64,000 nt of DNA from assembly GCA_023229175.1 (NCBI GenBank), contig JALNZV010000001.1, positions 62,001-126,000 of the forward strand, read 5' to 3'. The notes beneath the pieces are model-generated. The model worked only from the letters and a program-made list of their open reading frames with translations, did not search any database and was not told the DNA's origin. Within the stretch, counting starts at the first letter, position 1. Each line of letters starts with the position of its first letter. Positions 43,324 to 52,267 of the stretch are shown here, in pieces. Both the position numbers and the translations under genes were made by a program. The DNA is from Tissierellaceae bacterium (GTDB lineage: Bacteria; Bacillota; Clostridia; Tissierellales; Tissierellaceae).

Positions 43324-44448
43324 ATGTTTCAATGGAATACAATTCTTGTAATTAACTCAAAATTTGAACTTTTTACTTTTACTTTGGATAATAACGGGGG
43401 GCTACTGTACAAAATTGACAATTCGCAGTTAAACCAAAACATTTCTGAAGAAATTTTACTGAACAATGTTATAAGATTTTCAACATCTATTAGTGCAGAT
43501 GATGTTATTCATTTAATGGCCCTTTTAGATGATGGAAACTTAATTTATTCTCAATACAGAAACAAAATATGGGATAAACTAATCATAGGTCATTTTGACA
43601 TAAGATCTAATCATTATCATCAGTTTGAAATTATAATCGTAAAAGATATCCTACATATGATTTATGGTTATTCAAATTTGATTAATTCAAATATATGTAC
43701 TATTCAACATGTGGTTTATGGGCAAAGTAAAAGACATAATGTAATAAGATATATATCTTCTAAATTCCCTGAACCATTTTCATTAGATGTAGATGACCAG
43801 GGAATTATACATCTTTTATATCCTGCCTTCCACGACCGCAATACTAAAATATATTATACCTTTTATAATCCTTTTACAAATACTTGGAGCCCTTCACCAA
43901 AACTTGTATCTTCAAATATTGCAAGTGCCCGTTATCCTTTTCTATTTATCGATACAAAAAATAATATACATAATTTATGGATAGAAGAATCAAAAAATAA
44001 ATCAGCTATAAAATATCATAAAGTAAACGCAAACGGCATAGATAAATTTGTGTGGAAAGAAATTAATTTATCCACACCTTCATTAAATATGTCATATCCA
44101 ATTATATTTGAAGAAAAGGATATGCTTGTTATGCAATTTTTCTCTGATAAAACCCTTAATACATTATTATCAACAGATTTAGGTAATACATGGGATACAA
44201 AGAATAACGAATGTTTCTCTGATCCTTTAGTGCTAACAAAGGTAAACACAAATTTAAGAGTACAGGAAAGTAAAATTAAATATGGTATCAGTAGTTTATC
44301 CATCCCAACTGACTTATGCTTTTTCAAATCTTATCCAATGTTGCACAATAAAATAATTCTTGATAAAGGAAAGACTGAAGAAGAAAAAAGTACTAAAGGG
44401 GAAGAAGTACTAAATAAAAAAATACCTTGGTATCGAAAGATATTTTAA
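43324..44448 (+). CDS. Uncharacterised protein, beta-propeller-like (BNR/sialidase-type repeats)
   Basis: A 374-residue soluble protein with no signal peptide. Repeating blocks of about 50 residues with aromatic/Asp motifs (DDQGIIHLLYPAF, DTKNNIHNLWIEES, STDLGNTWDT) suggest a beta-propeller; the last resembles the Asp-box S-x-D-x-G-x-T-W of sialidase/BNR repeats. The ATG at 43324 has GGGGGTG at 6 nt. The C-terminus is Lys/Glu rich. Divergent from the Cys-containing gene with about 110 nt between starts. Function unknown. Confidence 0.72.
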   Translation: MFQWNTILVINSKFELFTFTLDNNGGLLYKIDNSQLNQNISEEILLNNVIRFSTSISADDVIHLMALLDDGNLIYSQYRNKIWDKLIIGHFDIRSNHYHQFEIIIVKDILHMIYGYSNLINSNICTIQHVVYGQSKRHNVIRYISSKFPEPFSLDVDDQGIIHLLYPAFHDRNTKIYYTFYNPFTNTWSPSPKLVSSNIASARYPFLFIDTKNNIHNLWIEESKNKSAIKYHKVNANGIDKFVWKEINLSTPSLNMSYPIIFEEKDMLVMQFFSDKTLNTLLSTDLGNTWDTKNNECFSDPLVLTKVNTNLRVQESKIKYGISSLSIPTDLCFFKSYPMLHNKIILDKGKTEEEKSTKGEEVLNKKIPWYRKIF

Positions 44449-44477
44449 TAGGGTTATCTAGACTAGATAACCCTATT
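44447..44477. terminator. Perfect 15-bp palindromic bidirectional terminator
   Basis: Two perfect 15-bp complementary arms (44447-44461 and 44463-44477) around a single central base, overlapping the stop of the plus-strand gene and facing the convergent collagen-like gene. Confidence 0.75.
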
Positions 44478-44499
44478 AATATTATTTCACAATTTATCT

Positions 44500-45435
44500 C
44501 TATGACACTCTAATAATATTCAATGAAGCACCAACTCCTGCCCTGAGGGTTGCAACTCCAATTAAGCCGAATATTTCAAACCCTACATTATCTCCTGCAG
44601 TGAGGTCAGCAATTAACGATGCGTCGTATTCAGTTCCAATAAGAGGTTCTATATCTGAACCGCCTAAAGCAGTTCCATTTACTGATATTCTAGTTCCTAT
44701 TGCAATACCTACTGTCAGGCTTAATTTATAGTCTATAAAGTAACGACCTGTGGTTGGTACAGTAAATAGGGTATTATTTGCATTTGCAACAAATCCATCT
44801 AAATTATTATTATTGGGCAGTTCAACTAAGGTACCACCAAGTATTACCGATATTTCATCTCCTGTAGTATTTGCAGCAAACATAGAATCTCCTGTAACTG
44901 CTGGGCCTTCTGGACCTGTTGCTCCTGTGGGACCTGCCGGACCTTCTGGACCTATGGGACCTTCTGGACCTGCCGGACCTTCTGGACCTGCCGGACCTTC
45001 TGGACCTGCTGGGCCTTCTGGACCTGTCGGACCTTCTGGACCTATGGGACCTTCTGGACCTGCTGGGCCTTCTGGACCTGCTGGGCCTTCTGGACCTGCT
45101 GGGCCTTCTGGACCTATGGGGCCTGTTGCTCCTATTGGCCCCTGAGCACCCATAGGACCTTGGGCACCTTGTGGCCCTTGTGGCCCTTGGACTCCCTGGG
45201 GACCTTGGGGACCTACTGGCCCTTGTGGTCCCTTTGGACCAGGTACACAGCAGATCCACCAAGGTAAATTGCAATTCGGGGGAAATGGTCCCGGTTGCCA
45301 TGGTCCTGGCGGACAATATCCAGGTTGGCAAGGGTACCTGAAACAGCTATTCTCATATCTATAATTTATATTCTTTCCATTAAAGTCTCTGGGAATTACA
45401 CATGAATTTGATGACATTTCTATTCCATAGTTCAT
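44500..45435 (-). CDS. Collagen-like spore-surface protein with BclA-type C-terminal domain
   Basis: A 311-residue protein: N-terminal Cys/Pro-rich region (residues 30-65, CQPGYCPPGP), about 38 uninterrupted Gly-X-Y triplets (66-179, mostly GPE GPA / GPQ GPQ), then a C-terminal 130-residue globular domain of the BclA/C1q-like trimer type (FTVPTTGRYFIDYKLSL, GVGASLNIIRV). Such proteins form exosporium hair filaments. The repeat DNA is GC-rich relative to its neighbours. A sigma-K-like promoter lies upstream. No LPXTG or signal peptide, as in BclA. Confidence 0.9.
   Translation of the reverse strand: MNYGIEMSSNSCVIPRDFNGKNINYRYENSCFRYPCQPGYCPPGPWQPGPFPPNCNLPWWICCVPGPKGPQGPVGPQGPQGVQGPQGPQGAQGPMGAQGPIGATGPIGPEGPAGPEGPAGPEGPAGPEGPIGPEGPTGPEGPAGPEGPAGPEGPAGPEGPIGPEGPAGPTGATGPEGPAVTGDSMFAANTTGDEISVILGGTLVELPNNNNLDGFVANANNTLFTVPTTGRYFIDYKLSLTVGIAIGTRISVNGTALGGSDIEPLIGTEYDASLIADLTAGDNVGFEIFGLIGVATLRAGVGASLNIIRVS
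44925..45140. repeat. Triplet-collagen coding tandem repeats
   Basis: An 18-bp unit encoding Gly-Pro-Glu-Gly-Pro-Ala is repeated about a dozen times with few substitutions, encoding much of the collagen stalk; prone to copy-number variation. Confidence 0.85.
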
Positions 45436-45503
45436 AATTAATTTACTCCTCTCCTTATTTAAAAGTTTTTAGAATCAACAGTATAGCTTGTTCATTCTAA
45501 TAA

Positions 45504-45531
45504 TATTGTATGTCCATTTATGGAATATGGT
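45504..45531 (-). promoter_or_regulatory. Sigma-K-like promoter of the collagen-like gene
   Basis: CATACAATA (45512-45504) matches the sigma-K -10 consensus CATAnnnTA, with an AC dinucleotide 17 nt upstream. About 60 nt before the start codon ribosome site. It fits late mother-cell expression of an exosporium protein. Confidence 0.55.
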
Positions 45532-45540
45532 TACAGAAAA

Positions 45541-45590
45541 CAAAGAAAAACTAGAAATCAGGTAAGGTTTTTACTTAATTTCTAGTTTTT
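45541..45590 (-). terminator. Terminator after threonine dehydrogenase
   Basis: AAACTAGAAAT and its complement flank a 20-nt interior and lead into a T5 run on the minus strand, shortly after the 45607 stop. Confidence 0.78.
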
Positions 45591-45606
45591 TAAATTCTAG
45601 TTTATT

Positions 45607-46563
45607 CTATAATCCCAGTTTAATCTTTAACTTTTCTAGCATATCTACAGTCATAGCATCTAAATCATACTTTGGCTTCCAACCCCATTCTTCCCTAGCA
45701 GCTGAATCATCCAATGAATTTGGCCATGAATCTGCAATACTTTGTCTAACGGGATCCACATCGTAATTAAGTATAAATTCTGGTATATATTTTCTGATTG
45801 AATTCCCTATCATTTCGGGATCAAAGCTCATGGAAGTGACGTTAAATGCATTTCTATGGATTAACTTTTTCGGGTCTGCCTCCATGAGCTGCATTATGGC
45901 ATTAATGGCATCAGGCATATACATCATATCCATATTTGTACCTTTATCTATAAAACTTGTATACTTTTTATTCTTTAATGCATCATAGTAGATATGAACT
46001 GCATAATCGGTGGTACCTCCGCCTGGTAAGGTTTCGTATGATATTAGACCAGGAAACCTTACGCCTCTTGTATCTACTCCAAACTTACTAAAATAATAGT
46101 CACATAAAAGCTCTCCTGCTACCTTTGTCACTCCATACATGGTAGTAGGTCTCTGTATAGTATCCTGAGGAGTATTATTTGGTGGAGTAGTTGGACCAAA
46201 TGCTGCTATGGATGATGGAGTAAACACCATACAATTTTTCTCCCTCGCTACCTCTAGAATATTGTACAATCCATTCATATTTATATTCCAGCATTGCTCA
46301 GGATGTTTTTCTCCAACGGCTGATAGTATGGCAGCCAGATTAATAATTGTGTTTATATTGTGTTTTGTAACTATTTCTGCCAGTTCATCAGGCTTGGTAA
46401 TATCTACTATTTCGAATGGGCCTGATTCTATTAGCTTTTCGTGCCCTTCTTTTACCCTTCTGCCACTGGCTACTACATTAGTTGAGCCATAATGATTTCT
46501 TAACTCCCTAGTAAGTTCAGAACCAATTTGACCCAATGCTCCTGTTATTAAGATTTTTTTCAT
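45607..46563 (-). CDS. tdh: L-threonine 3-dehydrogenase, short-chain type
   Basis: NAD-dependent enzyme of the extended SDR fold converting threonine to 2-amino-3-ketobutyrate. GALGQIGSEL is the Rossmann glycine motif, YGVTK holds the catalytic Tyr/Lys, and SSIAAFGPTTP with PGLISYETLPGGGTTDYAV are TDH-specific. 318 residues from the ATG at 46563, which has GGGGGTG at 6 nt. No kbl partner nearby. Confidence 0.93.
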   Translation of the reverse strand: MKKILITGALGQIGSELTRELRNHYGSTNVVASGRRVKEGHEKLIESGPFEIVDITKPDELAEIVTKHNINTIINLAAILSAVGEKHPEQCWNINMNGLYNILEVAREKNCMVFTPSSIAAFGPTTPPNNTPQDTIQRPTTMYGVTKVAGELLCDYYFSKFGVDTRGVRFPGLISYETLPGGGTTDYAVHIYYDALKNKKYTSFIDKGTNMDMMYMPDAINAIMQLMEADPKKLIHRNAFNVTSMSFDPEMIGNSIRKYIPEFILNYDVDPVRQSIADSWPNSLDDSAAREEWGWKPKYDLDAMTVDMLEKLKIKLGL

Positions 46564-46654
46564 GAGTTGCACCCCCATATTACTTTATTTGATACAATTA
46601 TATCATATAGGAAAAGTTTTGAGTATCTAAATAAAATTATAATTTCGCAACATA

Positions 46655-47482
46655 TTAATAAAAACAGATACCTATACCCTTTGGCCCTAAATGTGAGCCT
46701 ATGACGGGCCCTAACTCATCTATAGTTATGATGGCGTGGGGAAACTTTTCTTTTAAAGCTACATTCATCTTTTCTGCAAATTCATAATCTAATATATGAC
46801 ATATTCCAATTTTCTGTACATCAGATGGTACCTTGCTAATAATTGAAGTAATAGCTTTTTGTTTACCTCTTATTTTTTCCAGTAATTTTAGCTCCCCGTC
46901 TTCCAATTGAATTACAGGTTTTATATTTAATATGTTTCCAACAGTAGCTTGAACGGAAGAAAGCCTTCCCCCCCTGCTTAAATATTCCAAAGTATCTGTA
47001 GTGAGGTATATCTTCATATTTCTTTTCTTAGTTTCCAAATGCTCAACTATTTCCTCACTAGTTATCCCATCCTTTGCCATATGTACAGCATCCTCTACTA
47101 AAAACTTCATATTTGCCGCTGCATTTTGCGAATCTATAACAGTTATTCTCTTATTACTAAACATATTTTTTGCTACCATTGCACTATTGTATGTCCCGCT
47201 TAGTTTAGCAGATAAAAGAATAACAATTATATCATCATATCCCTCCTTGAATGCCTCATCAAAAGCATTGTAGAATTCTCCCGCAGAAGGTTGAGATGTA
47301 GTGGGAAATAATTTTGTCGTGCTAAGTTTTTTAAAGAAGTCGTCGAACTCACCGGGAAATGGCTCTTTACCTGTTTCATCTCCAAACATATAGTTTAATT
47401 GTACTATTGTTATATTTTCTTTCTCAGCATATTCCTTAGTAATATAGGCTGTACTATCAGTTACGATTTTAATTTTGGTCAT
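46655..47482 (-). CDS. DegV-family fatty-acid-binding protein
   Basis: DegV/FakB fold of 275 residues that binds a fatty acid for phosphorylation by FakA. The N-terminal KIKIVTDSTAYI, TSQPSAGEFYNAF and C-terminal ITIDELGPVIGSHLGPKGIG are family hallmarks. ATG at 47482 with GGGGGAGG at 7 nt. Lone gene with no fakA partner here. Confidence 0.93.
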   Translation of the reverse strand: MTKIKIVTDSTAYITKEYAEKENITIVQLNYMFGDETGKEPFPGEFDDFFKKLSTTKLFPTTSQPSAGEFYNAFDEAFKEGYDDIIVILLSAKLSGTYNSAMVAKNMFSNKRITVIDSQNAAANMKFLVEDAVHMAKDGITSEEIVEHLETKKRNMKIYLTTDTLEYLSRGGRLSSVQATVGNILNIKPVIQLEDGELKLLEKIRGKQKAITSIISKVPSDVQKIGICHILDYEFAEKMNVALKEKFPHAIITIDELGPVIGSHLGPKGIGICFY

Positions 47483-47569
47483 TATAAAACCTCCCCCTTT
47501 TATCAATTTTAAAAAAACAGCAATAGAATAATTATTTCATATTTCCTCTTTTTTTACAACTATATTCTG

Positions 47570-47608
47570 CCGTAAAATAAAGAATATGCCAATTTAATTG
47601 GCATATTC
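47570..47608 (-). terminator. Terminator overlapping the end of the GGDEF/HD-GYP gene
   Basis: GAATATGCCAATT with its complement forms a long stem containing the stop codon and is followed by TTTATTTT on the minus strand. Confidence 0.78.
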
Positions 47609-49408
47609 CCTCCCTATTACATCTTTTATAAATATATTTACTAATTTACTGTCAAATTGAGTTCCCGAATTCCTCCTAAGTTCCTTAATAGCTTCTTCCA
47701 CGGACATGGGCTCTTTGTAAGAATTTGAGTTTATCATACAATCATAGGCATCAGCTATGGCAAGTATTTTTGCTTCTAATGGTATTTCGTTTCCTTTAAC
47801 GCCTTGGGGATACCCCCTACCGTCTATCCACTCATGATGGTTAAGAACAAACTCGGCCAAATGGTTATATTCATTCACTGCTCTCAGAATTTGATAGCCT
47901 ACTTCGGAATGTTTTTTAATTTTGTAGTATTCAACTCTACTTAATCTCCCTTTTTTATTTAAAATATCTCCATCGACACTTATCTTTCCAATATCATGGA
48001 ATAGACCTAAATCTTTTAATTTTTCCACTTTATTATTTGAAAGATTTAATGCCAAGGCCATATTCTCGCACAGTTGACTTACTGCCCTACTATGTTCTTT
48101 TTCACGTGGTGATTTGTCAAATAGATTAGCTATTATCAATTCGATTGTCCTTTTTTTCATCTCATTGCTGTAAGCGAGTTTACTTTTATACATATTGTCT
48201 TCTGCCTTTACAAATACATCCTCCATATCTACCTCTGCTTTATTTTTTGTGTGATATCCAAAGGATGCGGACAATATAATATTGTTTATATGCTTTTGGT
48301 CCATGACCTTATTGATGCGCTTTACAATTTCCTTAGTCTCTTTTAAGGTTGTATTTGGCAATAGTATGGCAAACTCATCACCTGCAATTCTAGCTACAAC
48401 ATCACCGGACCTAGAACATTTCTTCAAAACATCTGCAAAAGCCTTTAATAATTCATCACCTACAATATGTCCAAAGGCATCATTTGCCAATTTCAAACCA
48501 TTTATATCGGCAATTATTAGGGATATAGGGATGGTCCTGCTATTGTTAAGTCTACTCAGTTCCTCTTCATAAAACCTTCTGTTGTAAAGCCCAGTTAACT
48601 GGTCGTAATAGCTTAAATACATTATTTGCTCTTCTGTTTTTTTCCTCTCGTCAATATTTCTGCTTAGTCCCAATATTTCTATATGGTTATTTGAGTTATA
48701 CCTAAACTTTGTCGAGGTTTCCACCCAAATCTTTTCTCCATCTCTATTGTATTGTTGAATTTCCATTAAGAAGGAATTGTCCCTGCCAGAGCTATTTTTA
48801 AATATTTCAGTGTCTCGTTTTATCCTATATTCAACTAATTTCAATGATTCAGGTGTAAGTATTTCTTCAAAGCTCTTTTCCAAGTAATCTTCAGGAGTGT
48901 AACCTAGTAAAGACTTTATGGCCTGACTCACATAGGTGAATTTTTTTTGCTTTACATTGTAAACCCATATAACATCCGATACGTTTTCGGCCAATATTCT
49001 ATACTTCTCCTCAGAATTTTGAATTTCTAACTCCATGGATTTCCTAAGGGTAATGTCCCTATTATTGGCTATATGTCCTAAATATTTACCATTTTCGTCT
49101 ATTATGGGACTGCAAATATGTTCTATCCAAATAATATCTCCATTTTTGTGCCTTATTCTAAATTCTAGTTTAGAAGTCTTTTTCCCAACTAATGCATCAT
49201 GTCTATGATTAAACCAAACATCTCTATCACTTTCTAAAACAATGGAATCAAAGAGATTTTTATTATCTAGAAATTCATCTACACTATATCCAGATACATC
49301 CTTACATGCAGGCGATATATTGATTATTTCCCCTGTTTCATTTTCCCAAATTTCCCAGTCAAATGCCTTATCTATGAATATTTTATACTTTGATTTAAAT
49401 AAATCCAA
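47594..49408 (-). CDS. PAS-PAS-GGDEF-HD-GYP c-di-GMP signalling protein
   Basis: A 604-residue cytoplasmic sensor-enzyme. Two PAS domains (about 10-120 and 125-250) are followed by a GGDEF domain whose signature reads AGDEF (RIAGDEFAILLP), still compatible with cyclase activity, and an HD-GYP phosphodiesterase domain with HDIGKI, HHEWIDGRGYPQG. It may both make and break c-di-GMP. A TTG at 49408 is preferred because GGGGGC lies 7 nt upstream; a longer TTG frame begins at 49441. It is the only c-di-GMP enzyme in the window, and the pilA riboswitch is a plausible target. Confidence 0.92.
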   Translation of the reverse strand: MDLFKSKYKIFIDKAFDWEIWENETGEIINISPACKDVSGYSVDEFLDNKNLFDSIVLESDRDVWFNHRHDALVGKKTSKLEFRIRHKNGDIIWIEHICSPIIDENGKYLGHIANNRDITLRKSMELEIQNSEEKYRILAENVSDVIWVYNVKQKKFTYVSQAIKSLLGYTPEDYLEKSFEEILTPESLKLVEYRIKRDTEIFKNSSGRDNSFLMEIQQYNRDGEKIWVETSTKFRYNSNNHIEILGLSRNIDERKKTEEQIMYLSYYDQLTGLYNRRFYEEELSRLNNSRTIPISLIIADINGLKLANDAFGHIVGDELLKAFADVLKKCSRSGDVVARIAGDEFAILLPNTTLKETKEIVKRINKVMDQKHINNIILSASFGYHTKNKAEVDMEDVFVKAEDNMYKSKLAYSNEMKKRTIELIIANLFDKSPREKEHSRAVSQLCENMALALNLSNNKVEKLKDLGLFHDIGKISVDGDILNKKGRLSRVEYYKIKKHSEVGYQILRAVNEYNHLAEFVLNHHEWIDGRGYPQGVKGNEIPLEAKILAIADAYDCMINSNSYKEPMSVEEAIKELRRNSGTQFDSKLVNIFIKDVIGREYAN

Positions 49409-49474
49409 TTGTAACGCCCCCTTTTGTGGCAGTTTTTGCAAATATTCTTAGTTTGTTTACAAATTATTACTCTA

Positions 49475-49503
49475 ATTATACAGTCTCTGTAAAAAAATGA
49501 CAA
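49475..49503 (-). promoter_or_regulatory. Sigma-A promoter of the GGDEF/HD-GYP gene
   Basis: TTGTCA (49503-49498), 17 nt, TATAAT (49480-49475). The -35 and spacer lie in the U tract of the leuS terminator. Confidence 0.78.
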
Positions 49504-49527
49504 TCTAAATATTGAATATTTAGATTG
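49490..49527 (-). terminator. Terminator after leuS
   Basis: CAATCTAAATATT and its complement (49501-49513, 49515-49527) with a minimal loop, then a T7 run on the minus strand. Confidence 0.88.
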
Positions 49528-49537
49528 CCGCTGTATG

Positions 49538-51949
49538 CTATTTGACTACAATATTGTATATTTTGCCTTTTACAAATATTTCTTTGACAATTGTCTTTCC
49601 TTGTAAGTGTCTACTGATATTCTCATCTTCTTTTGCTTTCTCTCTTATTTCATCCTGTGTTTCATCGATGCCTATTGTAAGTGTTCCCCTAACTTTCCCA
49701 TTGACCTGTATTGGCATTTCGATAACGTCGTCTTTCGTTTTTCCCTCATCGTATTTGGGCCATGTGGTTTCGTGTAAATATCCCCCCATTTCCGTAGCCT
49801 GCCATATTTCTTCTGTTATATGGGGTGCTACAGGATTTAAAAGTATTAAATATGTTCTCAAATCTTCTTTTTGTATTTTTCCAAAATCGTTGAACCTGTT
49901 TAGCAGCGACATCAATGCAGCTATACCTGTATTGAATTTTAAATTCTCGTAGTCCTCTGATACCTTTTTTATAGTTTTATGGATGCTGTTCTCTAGTTCG
50001 CCAGTATATCCTTCTCCTTTGACCATAATGTCTTGTAGTTTCCATACTCTCTCTAAGAATCTTCTACTTCCTTTAACACCACTTTCTGACCAGGGTACAG
50101 ACTTTTCAAAGTCCCCTATAAACATTTCATACGTCCTTAACGTATCTGCCCCATAATCATTTACGATATCGTCTGGATTTACCACATTGCCCCTTGACTT
50201 TGACATCTTTTCATTATTGTCTCCAAGTATCATTCCATGGGAGGTTCTCTTTGCATAGGGCTCTGCTTCTGGCACTACGCCTATGTCGTATAAAAACTTA
50301 TGCCAAAATCTTGAATAAAGTAAATGTAACGTGGTGTGCTCCATGCCGCCATTATACCAGTCTACTGGCATCCAATAATTTAAGGCCTCTTGAGATGCTA
50401 ATTCGCTATCATTATGTGGATCTGTATACCTTAGAAAATACCATGATGAACCTGCCCATTGGGGCATAGTATCTGTTTCTCTCTCAGCTTTACCTCCACA
50501 TTTTGGACAAGTTGTTTCAACCCAGTCCCTAATGTTTGCCAGTGGTGATTCCCCCGTATCTGTAGGCTCATAATTTTCAACATTGGGTAATATCAATGGC
50601 AATTCAGATTCTGGCACAGGTACCCATCCACATTTTTCACAATGCACTAGGGGAATAGGTTCTCCCCAATACCTTTGTCTTGAGAACACCCAGTCCCTCA
50701 ATTTAAAATTGACTCTTCTGTCTCCCAATTTCTTTTCCTCTAACCAATTAATCATATATTCTTTTGCCTCTGTGGGAGTCATGCCGTCAATAAACTCCGA
50801 ATTGACAACTTTACCATTTTCTATATCAGTATATGCTTCCTCCTCTATATTACCGCCTTTAATTACTTCCACAATTGGTAATCCAAACTTCTTGGCAAAT
50901 TCCCAATCCCTAGTATCGTGACCTGGTACAGCCATTATGGCTCCAGTTCCATAGGTCATCAATACATAATCTGATATCCAAATAGGAATTTCTTTCCCGT
51001 TTGCTGGATTTATTGCTTTAATTCCCTTAACCTCTACTCCTGTTTTCTCCTTTGAAAGCTCGGTCCTTTCAAAATCGGATTTTTTGCTAACTTCCTCTTT
51101 ATAATTCATTACTTCCTGTAGGTTTTTGATTTCATCTTTATACTTGTCTATCAAAGGATGTTCGGCTGCAATGACCATATACGTAGAACCAAATAAAGTA
51201 TCTGGCCTTGTGGTAAATACTCTTAGCTTATCTTCTTTGCCAGAAATCATAAAATCAATATCTGCTCCCTCAGATTTTCCTATCCAATTAATCTGTTGTG
51301 TTCTGACTCTGTCGATATAATCCACAGTATCTAAGTCTTTAATCAATCTATCGGCGTATTCGGTTATTTTAAGCATCCATTGATTTTTCACACGCCTGAC
51401 GACTTCTCCACCACATCGTTCACAATTTCCCTGAACAACTTCTTCATTTGCTAACCCTATTTTACATGAGGGACACCAATTTATAGGCATCTCCTGTTTA
51501 TATGCAAGTCCCTTCTCAAATAATTTTAAAAATATCCATTGGGTCCATTTATAATAGTTTGGATCCGTTGTATTTACTTCCCTAGACCAATCAAAGGAAA
51601 ATCCAATGGATTTCAATTGCGATTTAAATCTATTTACATTTTGTTCAGTAACAATTGCAGGGTGGATCTTATTTTTTATTGCAAAATTTTCAGTTGGCAG
51701 TCCGAAAGCATCCCAGCCCATGGCGAATAGTACATTGTAGCCTTCCATTCTCCTCTTCCTAGATACTATATCAAGTGCTGTGTAGGGCCTTGGATGACCT
51801 ACGTGTAGTCCATTAGCTGATGGATATGGAAATTCTACCAATGCAAAATATTTTTCCCTAGCTGAGCCATTTACTGCCTTAAAGGGCTGCCTTTCATCCC
51901 ATATGTCCTGCCATTTTTTTTCAATTTCATTGGGTCTATACTCTTTCAT
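49538..51949 (-). CDS. leuS: Leucyl-tRNA synthetase
   Basis: Class I synthetase of 803 residues. HIGH-type motif HVGHPRPYTALD, KMSKS loop, the editing CP1 domain (FTTRPDTLFGSTYMVIA) and two zinc-knuckle-like Cys pairs are intact. The ATG at 51949 follows GAGGAGG at 7 nt; the open frame extends 37 codons upstream into the T-box terminator and is not translated. Controlled by the T-box leader just upstream. Confidence 0.98.
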   Translation of the reverse strand: MKEYRPNEIEKKWQDIWDERQPFKAVNGSAREKYFALVEFPYPSANGLHVGHPRPYTALDIVSRKRRMEGYNVLFAMGWDAFGLPTENFAIKNKIHPAIVTEQNVNRFKSQLKSIGFSFDWSREVNTTDPNYYKWTQWIFLKLFEKGLAYKQEMPINWCPSCKIGLANEEVVQGNCERCGGEVVRRVKNQWMLKITEYADRLIKDLDTVDYIDRVRTQQINWIGKSEGADIDFMISGKEDKLRVFTTRPDTLFGSTYMVIAAEHPLIDKYKDEIKNLQEVMNYKEEVSKKSDFERTELSKEKTGVEVKGIKAINPANGKEIPIWISDYVLMTYGTGAIMAVPGHDTRDWEFAKKFGLPIVEVIKGGNIEEEAYTDIENGKVVNSEFIDGMTPTEAKEYMINWLEEKKLGDRRVNFKLRDWVFSRQRYWGEPIPLVHCEKCGWVPVPESELPLILPNVENYEPTDTGESPLANIRDWVETTCPKCGGKAERETDTMPQWAGSSWYFLRYTDPHNDSELASQEALNYWMPVDWYNGGMEHTTLHLLYSRFWHKFLYDIGVVPEAEPYAKRTSHGMILGDNNEKMSKSRGNVVNPDDIVNDYGADTLRTYEMFIGDFEKSVPWSESGVKGSRRFLERVWKLQDIMVKGEGYTGELENSIHKTIKKVSEDYENLKFNTGIAALMSLLNRFNDFGKIQKEDLRTYLILLNPVAPHITEEIWQATEMGGYLHETTWPKYDEGKTKDDVIEMPIQVNGKVRGTLTIGIDETQDEIREKAKEDENISRHLQGKTIVKEIFVKGKIYNIVVK

Positions 51950-51964
51950 CAATTTTCCTCCTCT

Positions 51965-52205
51965 ATTTTTCCAAGTTAAAAAAATAAAACCTCTCATCCC
52001 AAAAAAGAGACGAAAGGTAAATCCGCGGTACCACTCTTGTTGATAAAAATATCCACTCAAAATATAACGGCATTTACCGACTAAGGCTACATATTCACCC
52101 TAGTAACTCAAGGACGAGTTCAATTACAATCGATACTGCCTTTCACCAAACGACAGCTCTCTAAAACCGATTTGTAATTTACTACTTCCCATCTAAGTTG
52201 TTATC
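51965..52205 (-). ncRNA. T-box leader of leuS (Leu CUC specifier)
   Basis: The minus-strand leader has stem I elements, a specifier CUC (52118-52116) placed as GAA-CUC-GUCC, the T-box GTGGTACCGCGG near 52035-52023, and a terminator ending in a T-rich run. Uncharged tRNA-Leu pairing should form the antiterminator. The CUC codon matches the downstream leuS gene. Confidence 0.93.
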
Positions 52206-52216
52206 AATTAAAATAA

Positions 52217-52245
52217 ATTGTAACAAAGAAATACAGTAAAATCAA
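52217..52245 (-). promoter_or_regulatory. Sigma-A promoter of the leuS T-box leader
   Basis: TTGATT (52245-52240), 17 nt, TACAAT (52222-52217). Confidence 0.8.
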
Positions 52246-52267
52246 GGTGTTTTTGAAATTATTGCAG

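Noticed and set aside
44750..45145. Plus-strand open frame rich in Gly-Pro-Ser across the collagen gene
   Set aside because: It mirrors the GC-rich triplet repeat on the other strand; no ribosome site, and the minus-strand product is a clear collagen-like protein.
44855..45331. Arg/Ser-rich frame on the minus strand within the collagen gene
   Set aside because: Out-of-frame reading of the same repeats, without a start signal.
47594..49408. Inactive GGDEF domain because the motif reads AGDEF
   Set aside because: AGDEF is a known functional variant, so inactivity cannot be concluded from sequence.
51950..52060. N-terminal extension of leuS by 37 codons
   Set aside because: The extension translates the T-box terminator; the proper ATG at 51949 has GAGGAGG and matches the family start.
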